A stretch of DNA of 39,733 nucleotides, from positions 1 to 39,733 of the IMG/VR virus record IMGVR_UViG_3300026130_000434; one strand, written 5' to 3'. A program made the translations under genes and the position numbers. The notes beneath the pieces were generated by a model, which made no database searches, was not told where the DNA came from, and was given only the letters and a program-made list of their open reading frames with translations. Of the stretch, positions 28,063 through 36,377 are shown one piece after another (positions within the stretch are counted from its first letter, which is position 1; every line of letters starts with the position of its first letter). The stretch comes from a virus.

Positions 28063-28770
28063 ATGATTGACGTATTCTACTTAACATACGGTGACGATTT
28101 TAGTCAAGCAAACTTAAACCGTATTCGTGATAAACTCGCTCCGGGACAACAAGCATACGTAGTTAAAGATGTACCCGGAATCTATAACGCACACCGCGAA
28201 TGTGCGCTATCATCCAACACAGACCACTTTTATGTTATCGACGGCGATGCTTACCTAGTTGACGAGTTTGATTTGTCTTACGTTCCATCAGATACCATTG
28301 ATGTATATCCAGGTGTCCCGCAATCACGTTGCGTACATGTATGGAGAGCATATAATCCTGTTATAGACATGACATATGGTTACGGCGGTGTTAAACTGTT
28401 ACATAAGGAACTATTTCAAGAAGAGAATCCTGAGGGAATTGTGGACATGAGTACAACAATTGCCAAACACGATATGCCATATTGGGCAGTACCAGATTTG
28501 TCGTGTATTTCTAAATTTAACACTACACCATTCAATACATGGAAGGCAGCGTTTCGTGAAGTCGCAAAACTGGTATCAGGAAATCTTAGTCACGGAGTAG
28601 ATGACAAAATAAAGCGATGGATGAACCCAACACCATCTGCTATGCATTCTTCTTTTGCTTTACTAGGTGCAACCAAAGGTAAATACTTTGGTGAACAAGG
28701 TAAGGACCTATCACTACTTAACGATTTTGAATGGTTAAAACAGGAGTTTGAAAATCATAATTATGTGTAA
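28063..28770 (+). CDS. GT-A-like protein, possible glycosyltransferase
   Basis: A 235-residue protein. The N-terminal half has an alpha-beta pattern ending in DHFYVIDGDAYLVDEFDL (about 54-71), whose DGD resembles the metal-binding DxD of GT-A glycosyltransferases, preceded by a strand-helix with NAHRECAL. The rest has no family landmark I know. It overlaps the next gene, which has a similar DSD motif, so the two may act together on one glycan. Confidence in the enzymatic call is moderate. Confidence 0.5.
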   Translation: MIDVFYLTYGDDFSQANLNRIRDKLAPGQQAYVVKDVPGIYNAHRECALSSNTDHFYVIDGDAYLVDEFDLSYVPSDTIDVYPGVPQSRCVHVWRAYNPVIDMTYGYGGVKLLHKELFQEENPEGIVDMSTTIAKHDMPYWAVPDLSCISKFNTTPFNTWKAAFREVAKLVSGNLSHGVDDKIKRWMNPTPSAMHSSFALLGATKGKYFGEQGKDLSLLNDFEWLKQEFENHNYV

Positions 28771-29656
28771 TACAATGTATATTATTGCCTATCATGGCAA
28801 ACGAGAGAACGAAGAAGGCAGAAACAAAAGACTAGAAAACCACAACAACCAAATAGAATGGTGGTTGGATTACGATCCTAAACTACAACTTAACATCTTA
28901 GCGATGGACTACGATGATAGCGACTACTACGAACATGAACGTGTTACGTATGTAGACAAGTTAGATAGCCCTATCCCTCCAGCAAGCGCCCGTAACAGGT
29001 TATTAGAGTTATTCTATAATAGTGATGAAGAGTGGGCTATCTTTGCTGACAGTGATGCTATATTGAATCAGCATGAAAAATTCCCACATACACACGTAAA
29101 CATTTGTGAAGCATTACAAAATTTCCCTGACAATTTTAACGGTGTTGACTTGTTCTGGCCACATTGGGATGGTCGACCAGGCGATGGTGCGTTTTATGAC
29201 AAGTTCAACAATGTTGACCCAAAATACAACCGTGTAAATTGGGAAGATACATTACGATTTGACCGCAAGTTTGGTTCAATGAAAGGAACGCTATTTTTCT
29301 TACGAAACAACAAACAACGTGTTATGATGGACGAATCATTCAATGGTGATAGCAAAATAATCCCAGGAGAGGATGATGAATTTTCTATTGCATGTGCTGT
29401 AAATGGTTTAGGTACTTACATCTTGCGCAATATTATGTTGAAAGAGTTTACTGCACCTAGTACACATGCTGGAGAACAGAATACTCGCAAAGAAGAAATG
29501 GCAAAAGGTGATGTTATCATATGTAACAAATACAAGTTACCAAATGACCGAGGTAAGTGGTCTAAGGTGATAAAATCAGATAGAACAAATTCTCCTGCTA
29601 CGGTAGAGATACCATTCACAAAAAAAGTTGAAAAAAACTTACTTTTTGACTTCTAA
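28763..29656 (+). CDS. GT-A-like glycosyltransferase
   Basis: A 297-residue protein starting at ATG 28763 (a TTG at 28748 is possible but poorly placed). It has a segment PPASARNRLLELFYNSDEEWAI followed by FADSDAIL (about 93-100), typical of the GT-A nucleotide-sugar fold with the DSD metal motif, and later PGEDDEFS (about 202-209), like the acceptor-side Glu-Asp-Asp motif. It may add sugars to DNA, virion proteins or surface glycans. It is the last gene before a new promoter. Confidence 0.6.
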   Translation: MCNTMYIIAYHGKRENEEGRNKRLENHNNQIEWWLDYDPKLQLNILAMDYDDSDYYEHERVTYVDKLDSPIPPASARNRLLELFYNSDEEWAIFADSDAILNQHEKFPHTHVNICEALQNFPDNFNGVDLFWPHWDGRPGDGAFYDKFNNVDPKYNRVNWEDTLRFDRKFGSMKGTLFFLRNNKQRVMMDESFNGDSKIIPGEDDEFSIACAVNGLGTYILRNIMLKEFTAPSTHAGEQNTRKEEMAKGDVIICNKYKLPNDRGKWSKVIKSDRTNSPATVEIPFTKKVEKNLLFDF

Positions 29657-29660
29657 AGGC

Positions 29661-29688
29661 TTGACATTACTTTCGGATCTGCTATACT
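29661..29688 (+). promoter_or_regulatory. Sigma70-like promoter
   Basis: TTGACA (29661-29666), 16 bp, TATACT (29683-29688); start expected near 29695. Confidence 0.8.
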
Positions 29689-29699
29689 TTAAGGGAAAT

Positions 29700-29741
29700 G
29701 AGGGAGAATTGCTCCCTCTACAACAGTATATTTTAGAGGGA
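29700..29741 (+). promoter_or_regulatory. Two mutually exclusive leader hairpins
   Basis: GAGGGAG (29700-29706) can pair with CTCCCTC (29712-29718). The same strand TCCCTCTA (29713-29720) can instead pair with TAGAGGGA (29734-29741), which holds the ribosome binding site of the gene at 29747. Only one can form at a time, giving a simple on-off switch. Confidence 0.65.
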
Positions 29742-29746
29742 ACACG

Positions 29747-30025
29747 ATGAAATTTTATAGCATGGTCCAAGGTGGAATGAGTACGTTGTTAAACCGTCTT
29801 AAGTTATCAGATTACAATCGTAAAAATGGCTACGAACCACAGTTACGAGATTTATTGGCTCAAAGAAAGTTTGGCGGAAAGATATTTACTAGGGATGATT
29901 TTGTAATAGAATTGGGAATTCTTCTCAATGAAATAAATCCAAATCGTTCCGGTGAGTCATGTCTTGACGAGGCGCAAGCAGTTTTTGGATGGTGGGCACG
30001 CAGAGACGCAATTTACCAGGTCTAA
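29747..30025 (+). CDS. Hypothetical protein under the leader switch
   Basis: A 92-residue basic protein (LSDYNRKNGYEPQLRDLL, GGKIFTRDDFVIELGILL) with no recognised domain. Its translation is probably controlled by the competing hairpins just upstream. It is followed after 16 bases by a long unknown gene with which it may form an operon. Confidence 0.55.
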   Translation: MKFYSMVQGGMSTLLNRLKLSDYNRKNGYEPQLRDLLAQRKFGGKIFTRDDFVIELGILLNEINPNRSGESCLDEAQAVFGWWARRDAIYQV

Positions 30026-30041
30026 TATAGAGGTTAATACA

Positions 30042-31670
30042 ATGTTCCTTACAGACGCACAAAAAGATATTATCAATTCAGGCATGAATCAACGTAAAAA
30101 GGTTGCAGATGCCCTTCCTATGGATTCGATGGGTGAAATTGATATCAACGAATCACCTAACACTGCAAAATGTGTATCATTGCTGTTCTTTAATCTAGCA
30201 AAGTACAAGCCAAAAGATTTAGTACAGATGTACAACAAAGCGCCTAAAGTAATCGAACTTTCACAACAAATGATGAAAGATAAAGGTCGCACAGAAGAAA
30301 ATGTGACCAAAAATACTAATGATCCAGTAGGCCATATCGCAAACGTGCTAGATTGTTTTTGGTTTAGACCAGTCCGTGAGACAGCCTGGGATGCTCCAGG
30401 ACAGCGGCTAGCGAATCCTGATGAACAGATTGAACACTTTATGAATTACGACCCTAAACAAGTACAGCCTGCTATAGGATTGCTTGTTTCTCCTAAAGTT
30501 GTTAATGCAGACAGCGATAAAGCGTATATCATTGCTGATGGCGGCAATGGCACTGTATTGAATACACTGCCCGGTTTGATTCAGGGTTGGGTCAGTACGT
30601 TTTTCGACTTAGAAAAGATGAATCTAAAGCCAAACGCAACATTTGACAAGTCTGAAGAGTGGGTGACTCAACAATTGACGTTTAACCCAGTATTTGTGGA
30701 AGTATATCTTGACCATATTGGCGACTGTCCTAAATTGTGTGAAGAAGTTGAAAATGTTGAGCGTAGAGTTATTGAAATCTTCCAGAAAAATAACCGAGGC
30801 AATAAGGCATCTATCCCTAATCACATTAACAACATTCACATGACTAAAATGGAACCTAATTCATACGACCGGGCAATCGGCGATACATTGAAGAACATAT
30901 TTACTTCTGTAAACGTGACTACAGGTCCAGTTAATGATTGCGCGGGCGGCTTTTCAGGTGATTTCGAAAAGTTGATTTCTGTTATGATGAATAATGGAAT
31001 GAACTTTAGATGGGCAGATGTTTGTGTAGGTATGTCGGCTGCTGTTTCTAAACTACGTAATGAAATTTCAGGGTTCAACGATATGGATCCTATGATTTGG
31101 AATAATTTGTTCCAATACGTAGTGAGTGATTACAATGTTCCTGGAGCAGAACTTAGTTTGGATGACGAGGCACTGATTGACGTACTAAAAGAGTTCACTT
31201 CAATCATTGAATTCTACAACAAGAACGGTGCATTCCAAGGTATCAGCGGTATGGTTGATGTGAACAAGGAATTACCTGAAGGATGTACATACGTTAAGGG
31301 TAAACAGTATGACATAGCGGCGCGTGTGATACTTGAATTGCACAATGCATGTTACGGTGAAGAAAGTTGGAACAAAGTATTTGGTGTTAGCGGAAGTATT
31401 AACAAGAATAAACTTCGTACTTATCAAGTAACCGATGCTAACGGCAATCCATACTTTCATGTACTAGAAGAATTCAGTTTCTACACGGGCGATAAGAGCA
31501 AATCTTACTTCTTTAAAGATGGTAAGAAAGTAATTGGTTCAATTGAACAACTTGCCAAAATTGTTAACCCTAAAGGCGTTGACAAAGTTAAGAAAGATGC
31601 TGAAATCGCAAAACGCCGTGCTGAACTTGAACGACAACTAGCACAACTAGCAGAACTAGAGGAAGCATAA
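30042..31670 (+). CDS. Large unknown protein, operon partner of a nuclease-like gene
   Basis: A 542-residue soluble protein starting at ATG 30042 after GAGGTT. I do not recognise it. Residues about 155-185 (AYIIADGGNGTVLNTLPG) are reminiscent of the DGQHR/ParB-like motif with Gly-Asn replacing Gln-His, followed by long mixed alpha-beta regions, and the last 45 residues form a charged helix (KKDAEIAKRRAELERQLAQLAELEEA). It is followed one base later by a protein with an HNH-like segment. Similar two-gene arrangements occur in DNA-modification and defence systems, but this is only a suggestion. Confidence 0.55.
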   Translation: MFLTDAQKDIINSGMNQRKKVADALPMDSMGEIDINESPNTAKCVSLLFFNLAKYKPKDLVQMYNKAPKVIELSQQMMKDKGRTEENVTKNTNDPVGHIANVLDCFWFRPVRETAWDAPGQRLANPDEQIEHFMNYDPKQVQPAIGLLVSPKVVNADSDKAYIIADGGNGTVLNTLPGLIQGWVSTFFDLEKMNLKPNATFDKSEEWVTQQLTFNPVFVEVYLDHIGDCPKLCEEVENVERRVIEIFQKNNRGNKASIPNHINNIHMTKMEPNSYDRAIGDTLKNIFTSVNVTTGPVNDCAGGFSGDFEKLISVMMNNGMNFRWADVCVGMSAAVSKLRNEISGFNDMDPMIWNNLFQYVVSDYNVPGAELSLDDEALIDVLKEFTSIIEFYNKNGAFQGISGMVDVNKELPEGCTYVKGKQYDIAARVILELHNACYGEESWNKVFGVSGSINKNKLRTYQVTDANGNPYFHVLEEFSFYTGDKSKSYFFKDGKKVIGSIEQLAKIVNPKGVDKVKKDAEIAKRRAELERQLAQLAELEEA

Positions 31671-31671
31671 T

Positions 31672-32346
31672 ATGGAACTGCTTAACACACAATACACTGT
31701 TGAGCAGCCGAATAAACGACTGTACGAGTCTGCTGGTCAGATTCGTTCGGTCGTCAACGGAAGACCATCATGCTGTTTTCCAGGCTGTAATCAAGAACCT
31801 AGTAAAGAAAAGGGTAAAATTGATGTAGAAACTGGACAGCCTCTGTATAAATCATTATGTGAGGTACACGAACAAGTTTTTGCTGTGTCGAAACCCACAT
31901 CATGGGGTGAACGCAAAAAATACTATGAACTGTGGGACCGAACACCATTGTTGGTAAAAGCGTTAGGTTCAAATGTTATAGTATGGGGAGATAAAAGTAA
32001 AGAATGGTTGTACAGCGAGTTTTATCCGACCATTCAAAGATTGATTGACGAAGGAAATATTGAAGCAGCCTTTAACACCGCAAGATGGTTACGTGGCGAA
32101 TTTGATTGTGATCACATTCTAGGCAGTAAAGAATATGGTGACGAATATATTGTTCCTTTACATAAAGGCAATCATGCTGGTAAAACAACACTACTTAAAG
32201 ATAACATTAGAAATACAAACACCCATACTAAGGCATCTCTCATTTACTCATGCTTGACAGACGATGTACTACAAGAAATGGGATTGGATTATACACAGGA
32301 AGACTTGTTCAAAGCCCTACGTAGAGAAATTGAACAGGTCGCATAA
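31672..32346 (+). CDS. Zinc-binding, HNH-like protein
   Basis: A 224-residue protein. Residues about 34-65 contain a zinc-site pattern CCFPGC ... LCEVH, and residues about 142-175 contain FDCDHILGSKEYGDEYIVPL then HKGNHAGKT and NIRNTNTH, resembling a degenerate HNH nuclease (DH, then N-H). It is separated from the previous gene by one base, so they are translated together. Unlike the homing endonucleases it is on the main strand, has no NUMOD repeats and is part of a normal operon. Nuclease activity is possible but unproven. Confidence 0.5.
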   Translation: MELLNTQYTVEQPNKRLYESAGQIRSVVNGRPSCCFPGCNQEPSKEKGKIDVETGQPLYKSLCEVHEQVFAVSKPTSWGERKKYYELWDRTPLLVKALGSNVIVWGDKSKEWLYSEFYPTIQRLIDEGNIEAAFNTARWLRGEFDCDHILGSKEYGDEYIVPLHKGNHAGKTTLLKDNIRNTNTHTKASLIYSCLTDDVLQEMGLDYTQEDLFKALRREIEQVA

Positions 32347-32383
32347 ACATATCAAATAATAAAAAAGCCTCATAGAGACCACT

Positions 32384-32410
32384 AGAGGGACGAAAGTCCC
32401 TCTCTTTTTT
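32384..32410 (+). terminator. Rho-independent terminator
   Basis: AGAGGGAC and GTCCCTCT (8 bp, GAAA tetraloop) followed by C and six T. Ends the 29747-32346 operon. Confidence 0.9.
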
Positions 32411-32411
32411 C

Positions 32412-32441
32412 TTGACTACAATAAAGAAAATAGTGTATACT
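32412..32441 (+). promoter_or_regulatory. Sigma70-like promoter for the clamp loader
   Basis: TTGACT (32412-32417), 18 bp, TATACT (32436-32441), then GAGGACT before ATG 32477. Confidence 0.75.
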
Positions 32442-32476
32442 AATAAAAACATAACCGCAAAGAGGACTATTCAAGA

Positions 32477-33415
32477 ATGAAACAATTATGGACTGAAAAG
32501 TACAGGCCTAAAAATATTACAGATTATGTATTTCGTGACGATAAACAACGAAAGCAAGTACAAACATGGGTAGACTCCGGAGCAATACCACATCTTCTAT
32601 TCAGTGGTGCGGCAGGTACCGGCAAAACAACACTCGCTAAAGTTCTACTTAATGAACTAGATGTAGACGATGGCGACATAATGTTAATCAACGCATCAAA
32701 CGAAAATAACGTTGATACAATGCGTACAAAGATTAATGGATTCGCAAGTTCACTGCCGTTCTCTGGCGATTTCAAATTTGTGTTACTTGATGAGGCTGAT
32801 TATCTATCGCCCAACGCACAAGCAATTCTACGTAACATGATGGAAACGTATAGTTCAACATGTCGTTTTATTTTAACATGCAACTATCCAAACAAAGTAA
32901 TCCCAGCAATTCATTCACGTTGTCAAGGTTATCATATTGAAAAACTTGACCAAACAGAATTTACAGTACGTATTGCTACCATTCTTCTAGAAGAGGGTAT
33001 GGAGTTCCTACCTGATGATTTAGATGTGTACGTAAAAAGTACATACCCAGACCTTCGTAAATGTATAAATATGGTACAACAGAATATTGTAGATGGTGTA
33101 TTACAGCAACCAAGTTCTGGTGAAGGCGGCGAAAGTGATTGGATTCTTGAATACGTAGCCAACTTTCAAATTGGTAAAATTGCTGAGGCTCGAAAATTAA
33201 TTGTGTCGAAAGCACGACCGGAAGAGTATGAAGGAGTATTCCGCAAACTGTATGAAAATCTTGATTGGTTTGGTGAAGACAAACGAACACAAGGTAAAGC
33301 ATTGATTACTATTCGTGATGGGCTTGTAAATCATTCGCTTGTTGCAGACCCAGAGATTAATCTAAGTGCTACACTATTAGAATTACAATACATTGCAGGA
33401 CAACCGGATGAGTGA
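32477..33415 (+). CDS. 44: Sliding-clamp loader ATPase subunit, gp44/RFC-like
   Basis: A 312-residue AAA+ ATPase of the T4 gp44 and RFC small-subunit type, of normal length. It shows WTEKYRPKNITDYVF at the start, Walker A GAAGTGKT (44-51), Walker B LLDEAD (103-108), sensor 1 ILTCNY and the arginine-finger motif SRC (147-149). It opens and loads the sliding clamp for the replicative polymerase. No gp62-like partner follows that I can recognise; the next gene overlaps it by eight bases. Presence of this gene is a main argument for a T4-like phage. Confidence 0.93.
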   Translation: MKQLWTEKYRPKNITDYVFRDDKQRKQVQTWVDSGAIPHLLFSGAAGTGKTTLAKVLLNELDVDDGDIMLINASNENNVDTMRTKINGFASSLPFSGDFKFVLLDEADYLSPNAQAILRNMMETYSSTCRFILTCNYPNKVIPAIHSRCQGYHIEKLDQTEFTVRIATILLEEGMEFLPDDLDVYVKSTYPDLRKCINMVQQNIVDGVLQQPSSGEGGESDWILEYVANFQIGKIAEARKLIVSKARPEEYEGVFRKLYENLDWFGEDKRTQGKALITIRDGLVNHSLVADPEINLSATLLELQYIAGQPDE

Positions 33416-33821
33416 TAGACAAGCGCCTACAAAATTGTATACCGACATTGAAATGTCAGAGTACGTAGCAAAAATGATGAACCATATTGGAACAATAGCA
33501 GAGTCTAATGATCCGCCGAATCCATTTCGTAAAGGGTATGAGGTTGACAAAAATATTAACTTAGTACTTAATTCGTTAAATGATTTAAAACAGACGCTAA
33601 GTTATTACTGTGACATTATTACCTACAATAACGATTGGACGTATATTATAGTTTGTGAGTACAAAAACGGAGGATATTCCACTGAAGTGCTAAATAGAAT
33701 TGCCGATGAATGTTCTTACCCAACACAACTTTTTGAATCTGAAGATTGGGCAGTGTTTTGTATTAACATGACCATAGGACAAAAACTTATATTAGATAAC
33801 GGAATTTTGAGGATTAAATAA
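33408..33821 (+). CDS. Hypothetical protein in the clamp loader operon
   Basis: A 137-residue protein from ATG 33408, inside the end of the clamp loader gene. In T4 this place is taken by gene 62, but this protein is shorter and I see no clear resemblance to gp62. It is helical at the start and beta-rich at the end. A diverged or unrelated partner of the clamp loader is possible. Confidence 0.5.
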   Translation: MSDRQAPTKLYTDIEMSEYVAKMMNHIGTIAESNDPPNPFRKGYEVDKNINLVLNSLNDLKQTLSYYCDIITYNNDWTYIIVCEYKNGGYSTEVLNRIADECSYPTQLFESEDWAVFCINMTIGQKLILDNGILRIK

Positions 33822-33824
33822 CAT

Positions 33825-34154
33825 ATGAAAGCATATATTGCCATTTCACACGAGTATAGACCGGCACCTGGAGTTAACACTTCAATCAAAGGATGGGAAA
33901 CGCAACCTGAATCCATGAATAGATTTGAAACCATTATGTTTCTTACTCGTGTACGTAAATCGTTATGGTCATCAGCGACAACTATTGTTAATGTAACCGA
34001 CCGAAGAGTAGAAAAGAATAATGCAGAAACACAAGGGTTTGATTCTATAATGCATTATGTGGCAAAACAGTACCCGGAACATTACCAAAGTTTTATTGAA
34101 GAATGTATACGAGAAGGTTTGGTAATACCTGACGATGATGTAGTAGAAGCATGA
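33825..34154 (+). CDS. Hypothetical protein
   Basis: A 109-residue protein three bases after the preceding gene and overlapping the next by four (ATGA). It opens MKAYIAISHEYRPAPGV and has mixed alpha-beta pattern. No motif recognised. Confidence 0.5.
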   Translation: MKAYIAISHEYRPAPGVNTSIKGWETQPESMNRFETIMFLTRVRKSLWSSATTIVNVTDRRVEKNNAETQGFDSIMHYVAKQYPEHYQSFIEECIREGLVIPDDDVVEA

Positions 34155-34969
34155 ACAAATTATTTATAGCCTTTGTTTCATTTTTAGTCGCAGTATCAGT
34201 ATCGTTTGCTGACCATGACAATCTTATGTGGAGTCCAAGTGGTCTTCCACTTGATGATCACCGAGGCCCATGGTTCGCCACTATTGATTTGGAAGCAACA
34301 CAATGGGCGTGGATTCGTCAATCTCAAAATACCCGTAAAGGAGATACTGCATTACGTTTTGAAGTCCGTCCGGGTGATTGTTTTACCGCAAAACCTCACA
34401 ACCCAGCATCAGGTTGGGACGATTGTACGCGTGACCGGGAACGTAGTGAAATTCGTGAAAGATGGTTACCACTACTCGACCAAGAAGTATGGTACGAGTG
34501 GAGTATGTTTATCCCCAATAACTACGAATATATCTACCCAAAACAAATCTTCTTCCAGTGGCACGATGGTGAAGGGGGTCCAGTAGTTTATTTTCAGTTG
34601 AATCGTAATAACTTTCTGATTGACATTCTAACTAAACCATCAGAAACTACACACCAATACAAAATAGGGGAACTGCCTAAGAACCAGTGGATTGATTTTA
34701 CTGTTCGTGCTGTATGGTCAGACCGTAATAACGGAAACTTTACGTTGTGGATTGATGACCAGTTTGTGATGGAACATGTTGGTCCAAATATGTACCCACA
34801 AGAAAAGTTGACTAAGTTTGGTCCATTTGTTAAGATGGGCATCTATCGTTCTCACCTGTTCCGTTGGAAAGAAGACAGACCATTACCTGTTCAAGTGTTA
34901 TATTTTGACGAATATCGTAGAGGCGGTAGCCAAGAAGAAGTTGATATAAACAACCATCAAGGTGACTAA
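34151..34969 (+). CDS. Secreted polysaccharide-lyase-like protein
   Basis: A 272-residue protein with a clear signal peptide (residues 1-20, KLFIAFVSFLVAVSVSFA, cleavage near FAD) and a beta-jelly-roll domain like the heparin-lyase-I/alginate-lyase fold (Polysacc_lyase type). Landmarks include RERSEIRERW, WYEWSMFIPNN, KQIFFQWHDGEGGP and VKMGIYRSH, which line the substrate groove in the fold. It probably degrades a uronic-acid-containing polysaccharide. Signal-peptide export from the infected cell is unusual for a phage depolymerase and suggests clearing of the capsule or matrix during infection or at release. Confidence 0.75.
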   Translation: MNKLFIAFVSFLVAVSVSFADHDNLMWSPSGLPLDDHRGPWFATIDLEATQWAWIRQSQNTRKGDTALRFEVRPGDCFTAKPHNPASGWDDCTRDRERSEIRERWLPLLDQEVWYEWSMFIPNNYEYIYPKQIFFQWHDGEGGPVVYFQLNRNNFLIDILTKPSETTHQYKIGELPKNQWIDFTVRAVWSDRNNGNFTLWIDDQFVMEHVGPNMYPQEKLTKFGPFVKMGIYRSHLFRWKEDRPLPVQVLYFDEYRRGGSQEEVDINNHQGD

Positions 34970-35286
34970 TGAAAGGTGGTCGGCGCAAATACTCACTGAA
35001 AGCAACCATATATGACAAGCGAGGTCGGGTTCTTTCAGTGGGTAAAAACTCATATCAAAAAACGCATCCAATACAGTATCATTATGCTAAACGGGTTGGC
35101 AGAGAAGATGCTGTATTCTTACATGCCGAAATGGCAGCACTAATCAAATTAGAAGACACAAATAAAGCATACCGTATTCATATAGAACGTTATGGTTCGG
35201 ATGGTGAACCTCGACCTGCTGAACCATGTGAGATATGTAGACTCGCATTAGAGGAGTCAGGCATAAAAGTTATAGAATTTACTTGA
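34969..35286 (+). CDS. Small cytidine/deoxycytidylate deaminase-like protein
   Basis: A 105-residue zinc deaminase fold. The active site HAE is at 52-54 (FLHAEMAALIK) and the zinc cysteines at 87 and 90 (EPCEICRLAL). It is about the minimum length for the family. The substrate could be a deoxynucleotide, a free base or a nucleic acid; phage dCMP deaminases are usually larger. It overlaps the end of the lyase gene by one base. Confidence 0.75.
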   Translation: MKGGRRKYSLKATIYDKRGRVLSVGKNSYQKTHPIQYHYAKRVGREDAVFLHAEMAALIKLEDTNKAYRIHIERYGSDGEPRPAEPCEICRLALEESGIKVIEFT

Positions 35287-35310
35287 CTTTTGTCCTCCAG
35301 GCTGTATACT
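35283..35310 (+). promoter_or_regulatory. Sigma70-like promoter
   Basis: TTGACT (35283-35288), 16 bp, TATACT (35305-35310), then AATTGAGAGG before ATG 35342. Confidence 0.8.
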
Positions 35311-35341
35311 ATGTGTATAGTCCAATTGAGAGGAAAACATT

Positions 35342-35755
35342 ATGTCTATGGCAATCACTACTCCAGCCGGTTCACATGCTCGTATTGAAGAAATGCAAGA
35401 AATGTGCTTCTCTGATTTCCACAAAGATGTATACGGTTATCGTCCACGTGGTGAAACATGGGATTTCTATGTTAACCTGGACATGGCAACCTTTGAGTTT
35501 GCATTAGACAACATGATGCGTCTCTTAGAAGAAAACGCAAAAATTCAGGAAGAACAAGAAGCCAAAGCATTGGTTGTATTCAAGAAAAAACTTGCTAATA
35601 CTATGCGTGAATACAAATGCGATTGGAAAAAGGCATTGGACCGTTTAATGCTTGCTGAAGAGAATGAATTAAATGTTGGATTCTATCTTTGGAATCAGCA
35701 GATTTCATATGCTAAACAGCGTGAGATTGAAGACCTTTACTACAATAAATCGTAA
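35342..35755 (+). CDS. Hypothetical helical protein
   Basis: A 137-residue charged helical protein. The EEMQEMCFSDFHKDVYGYRPRG segment (shown here as residues 16-37) resembles short proteins of unknown function found in many phages. A long charged helix (about 58-110) may be coiled coil. Single-gene transcript between two promoters. Confidence 0.55.
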   Translation: MSMAITTPAGSHARIEEMQEMCFSDFHKDVYGYRPRGETWDFYVNLDMATFEFALDNMMRLLEENAKIQEEQEAKALVVFKKKLANTMREYKCDWKKALDRLMLAEENELNVGFYLWNQQISYAKQREIEDLYYNKS

Positions 35756-35762
35756 AAAAAGG

Positions 35763-35790
35763 TTGACACTGATCCTAATGGCTGTATACT
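35763..35790 (+). promoter_or_regulatory. Sigma70-like promoter with shared leader
   Basis: TTGACA (35763-35768), 16 bp, TATACT (35785-35790), then ATAAGGGTAAGTTAATGAG, shared with the 20690 promoter. Confidence 0.8.
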
Positions 35791-35822
35791 ATAAGGGTAA
35801 GTTAATGAGAGAGGATATGTAA

Positions 35823-36290
35823 ATGAGCACTAATTCACGAATCGGTTACGAAATGTCAAATGGTTCAGTTCGTTCTATCTACGCTCACTGGGATGGCTAC
35901 CCAGCAGGTGTTGGTTACACTGTTGTTGAAAACTACAGCGACTACGACAAAATTAAAGAACTTGTTGAATTGGGCGATGTTAGCATTGTAGGCGACCGTG
36001 TTGGCGTCAAATGTAATTTTGATGACCGTGATAGTATCCCTGAAGGTCAGTGTGTATTCTATGGTCGTGACCGCGGCGAGACTGGTGTAGATGCTCGTAC
36101 TAGTAAAAGCATTGAAGAGTTCATTGACAGTGTAGGCGATTCAGGCGAAGAGTTTGGATATGTTTACACTACTGATGGTTTGTGGGTAATGTATGACCGT
36201 TACGGTAAGCGCACTGTATGGGATGCTGAATACGACATCCGCGATGCTCGTGTCAAGATGGAAGAATACTACGCTTCGCGGGCAGCATAA
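35823..36290 (+). CDS. Conserved phage protein of the SRIGYE-HWDGYP type
   Basis: A 155-residue acidic protein with NSRIGYEMSNG, IYAHWDGYPAGVG and a GDVSIVGDRV segment. Many phages of Proteobacteria encode proteins with this same opening; no function has been given that I know. Strong early-type promoter and GAGAGGAT site suggest host-takeover timing. Confidence 0.65.
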   Translation: MSTNSRIGYEMSNGSVRSIYAHWDGYPAGVGYTVVENYSDYDKIKELVELGDVSIVGDRVGVKCNFDDRDSIPEGQCVFYGRDRGETGVDARTSKSIEEFIDSVGDSGEEFGYVYTTDGLWVMYDRYGKRTVWDAEYDIRDARVKMEEYYASRAA

Positions 36291-36297
36291 AAAACGG

Positions 36298-36326
36298 TTG
36301 ACATACCTAACGAGTTATTGTATTAT
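36298..36326 (+). promoter_or_regulatory. Orphaned promoter, diverged copy of the one at 37104
   Basis: TTGACA (36298-36303), 17 bp, TATTAT (36321-36326), then ATACATATAGT. No plus-strand gene follows for 800 bp; instead an inverted endonuclease gene lies there. The same order (TTGACA, 23 bp, ATACATATAGT) appears at 37104 in front of the HAD gene. Confidence 0.75.
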
Positions 36327-36354
36327 ATACATATAGTTTGTTTTCGATAAAACA

Positions 36355-36377
36355 GTGTAGATGATTACCATCTACAC
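36355..36377. terminator. Hairpin terminator at the endonuclease stop
   Basis: GTGTAGATG and CATCTACAC (9 bp, loop ATTAC) with TTTT on the plus side and TGTTTT on the minus side. The stop codon of the minus-strand gene lies within the loop. Confidence 0.7.

Noticed and set aside
33408-33821. gp62 clamp-loader partner
   Set aside because: Position fits, but length and sequence show no convincing resemblance.
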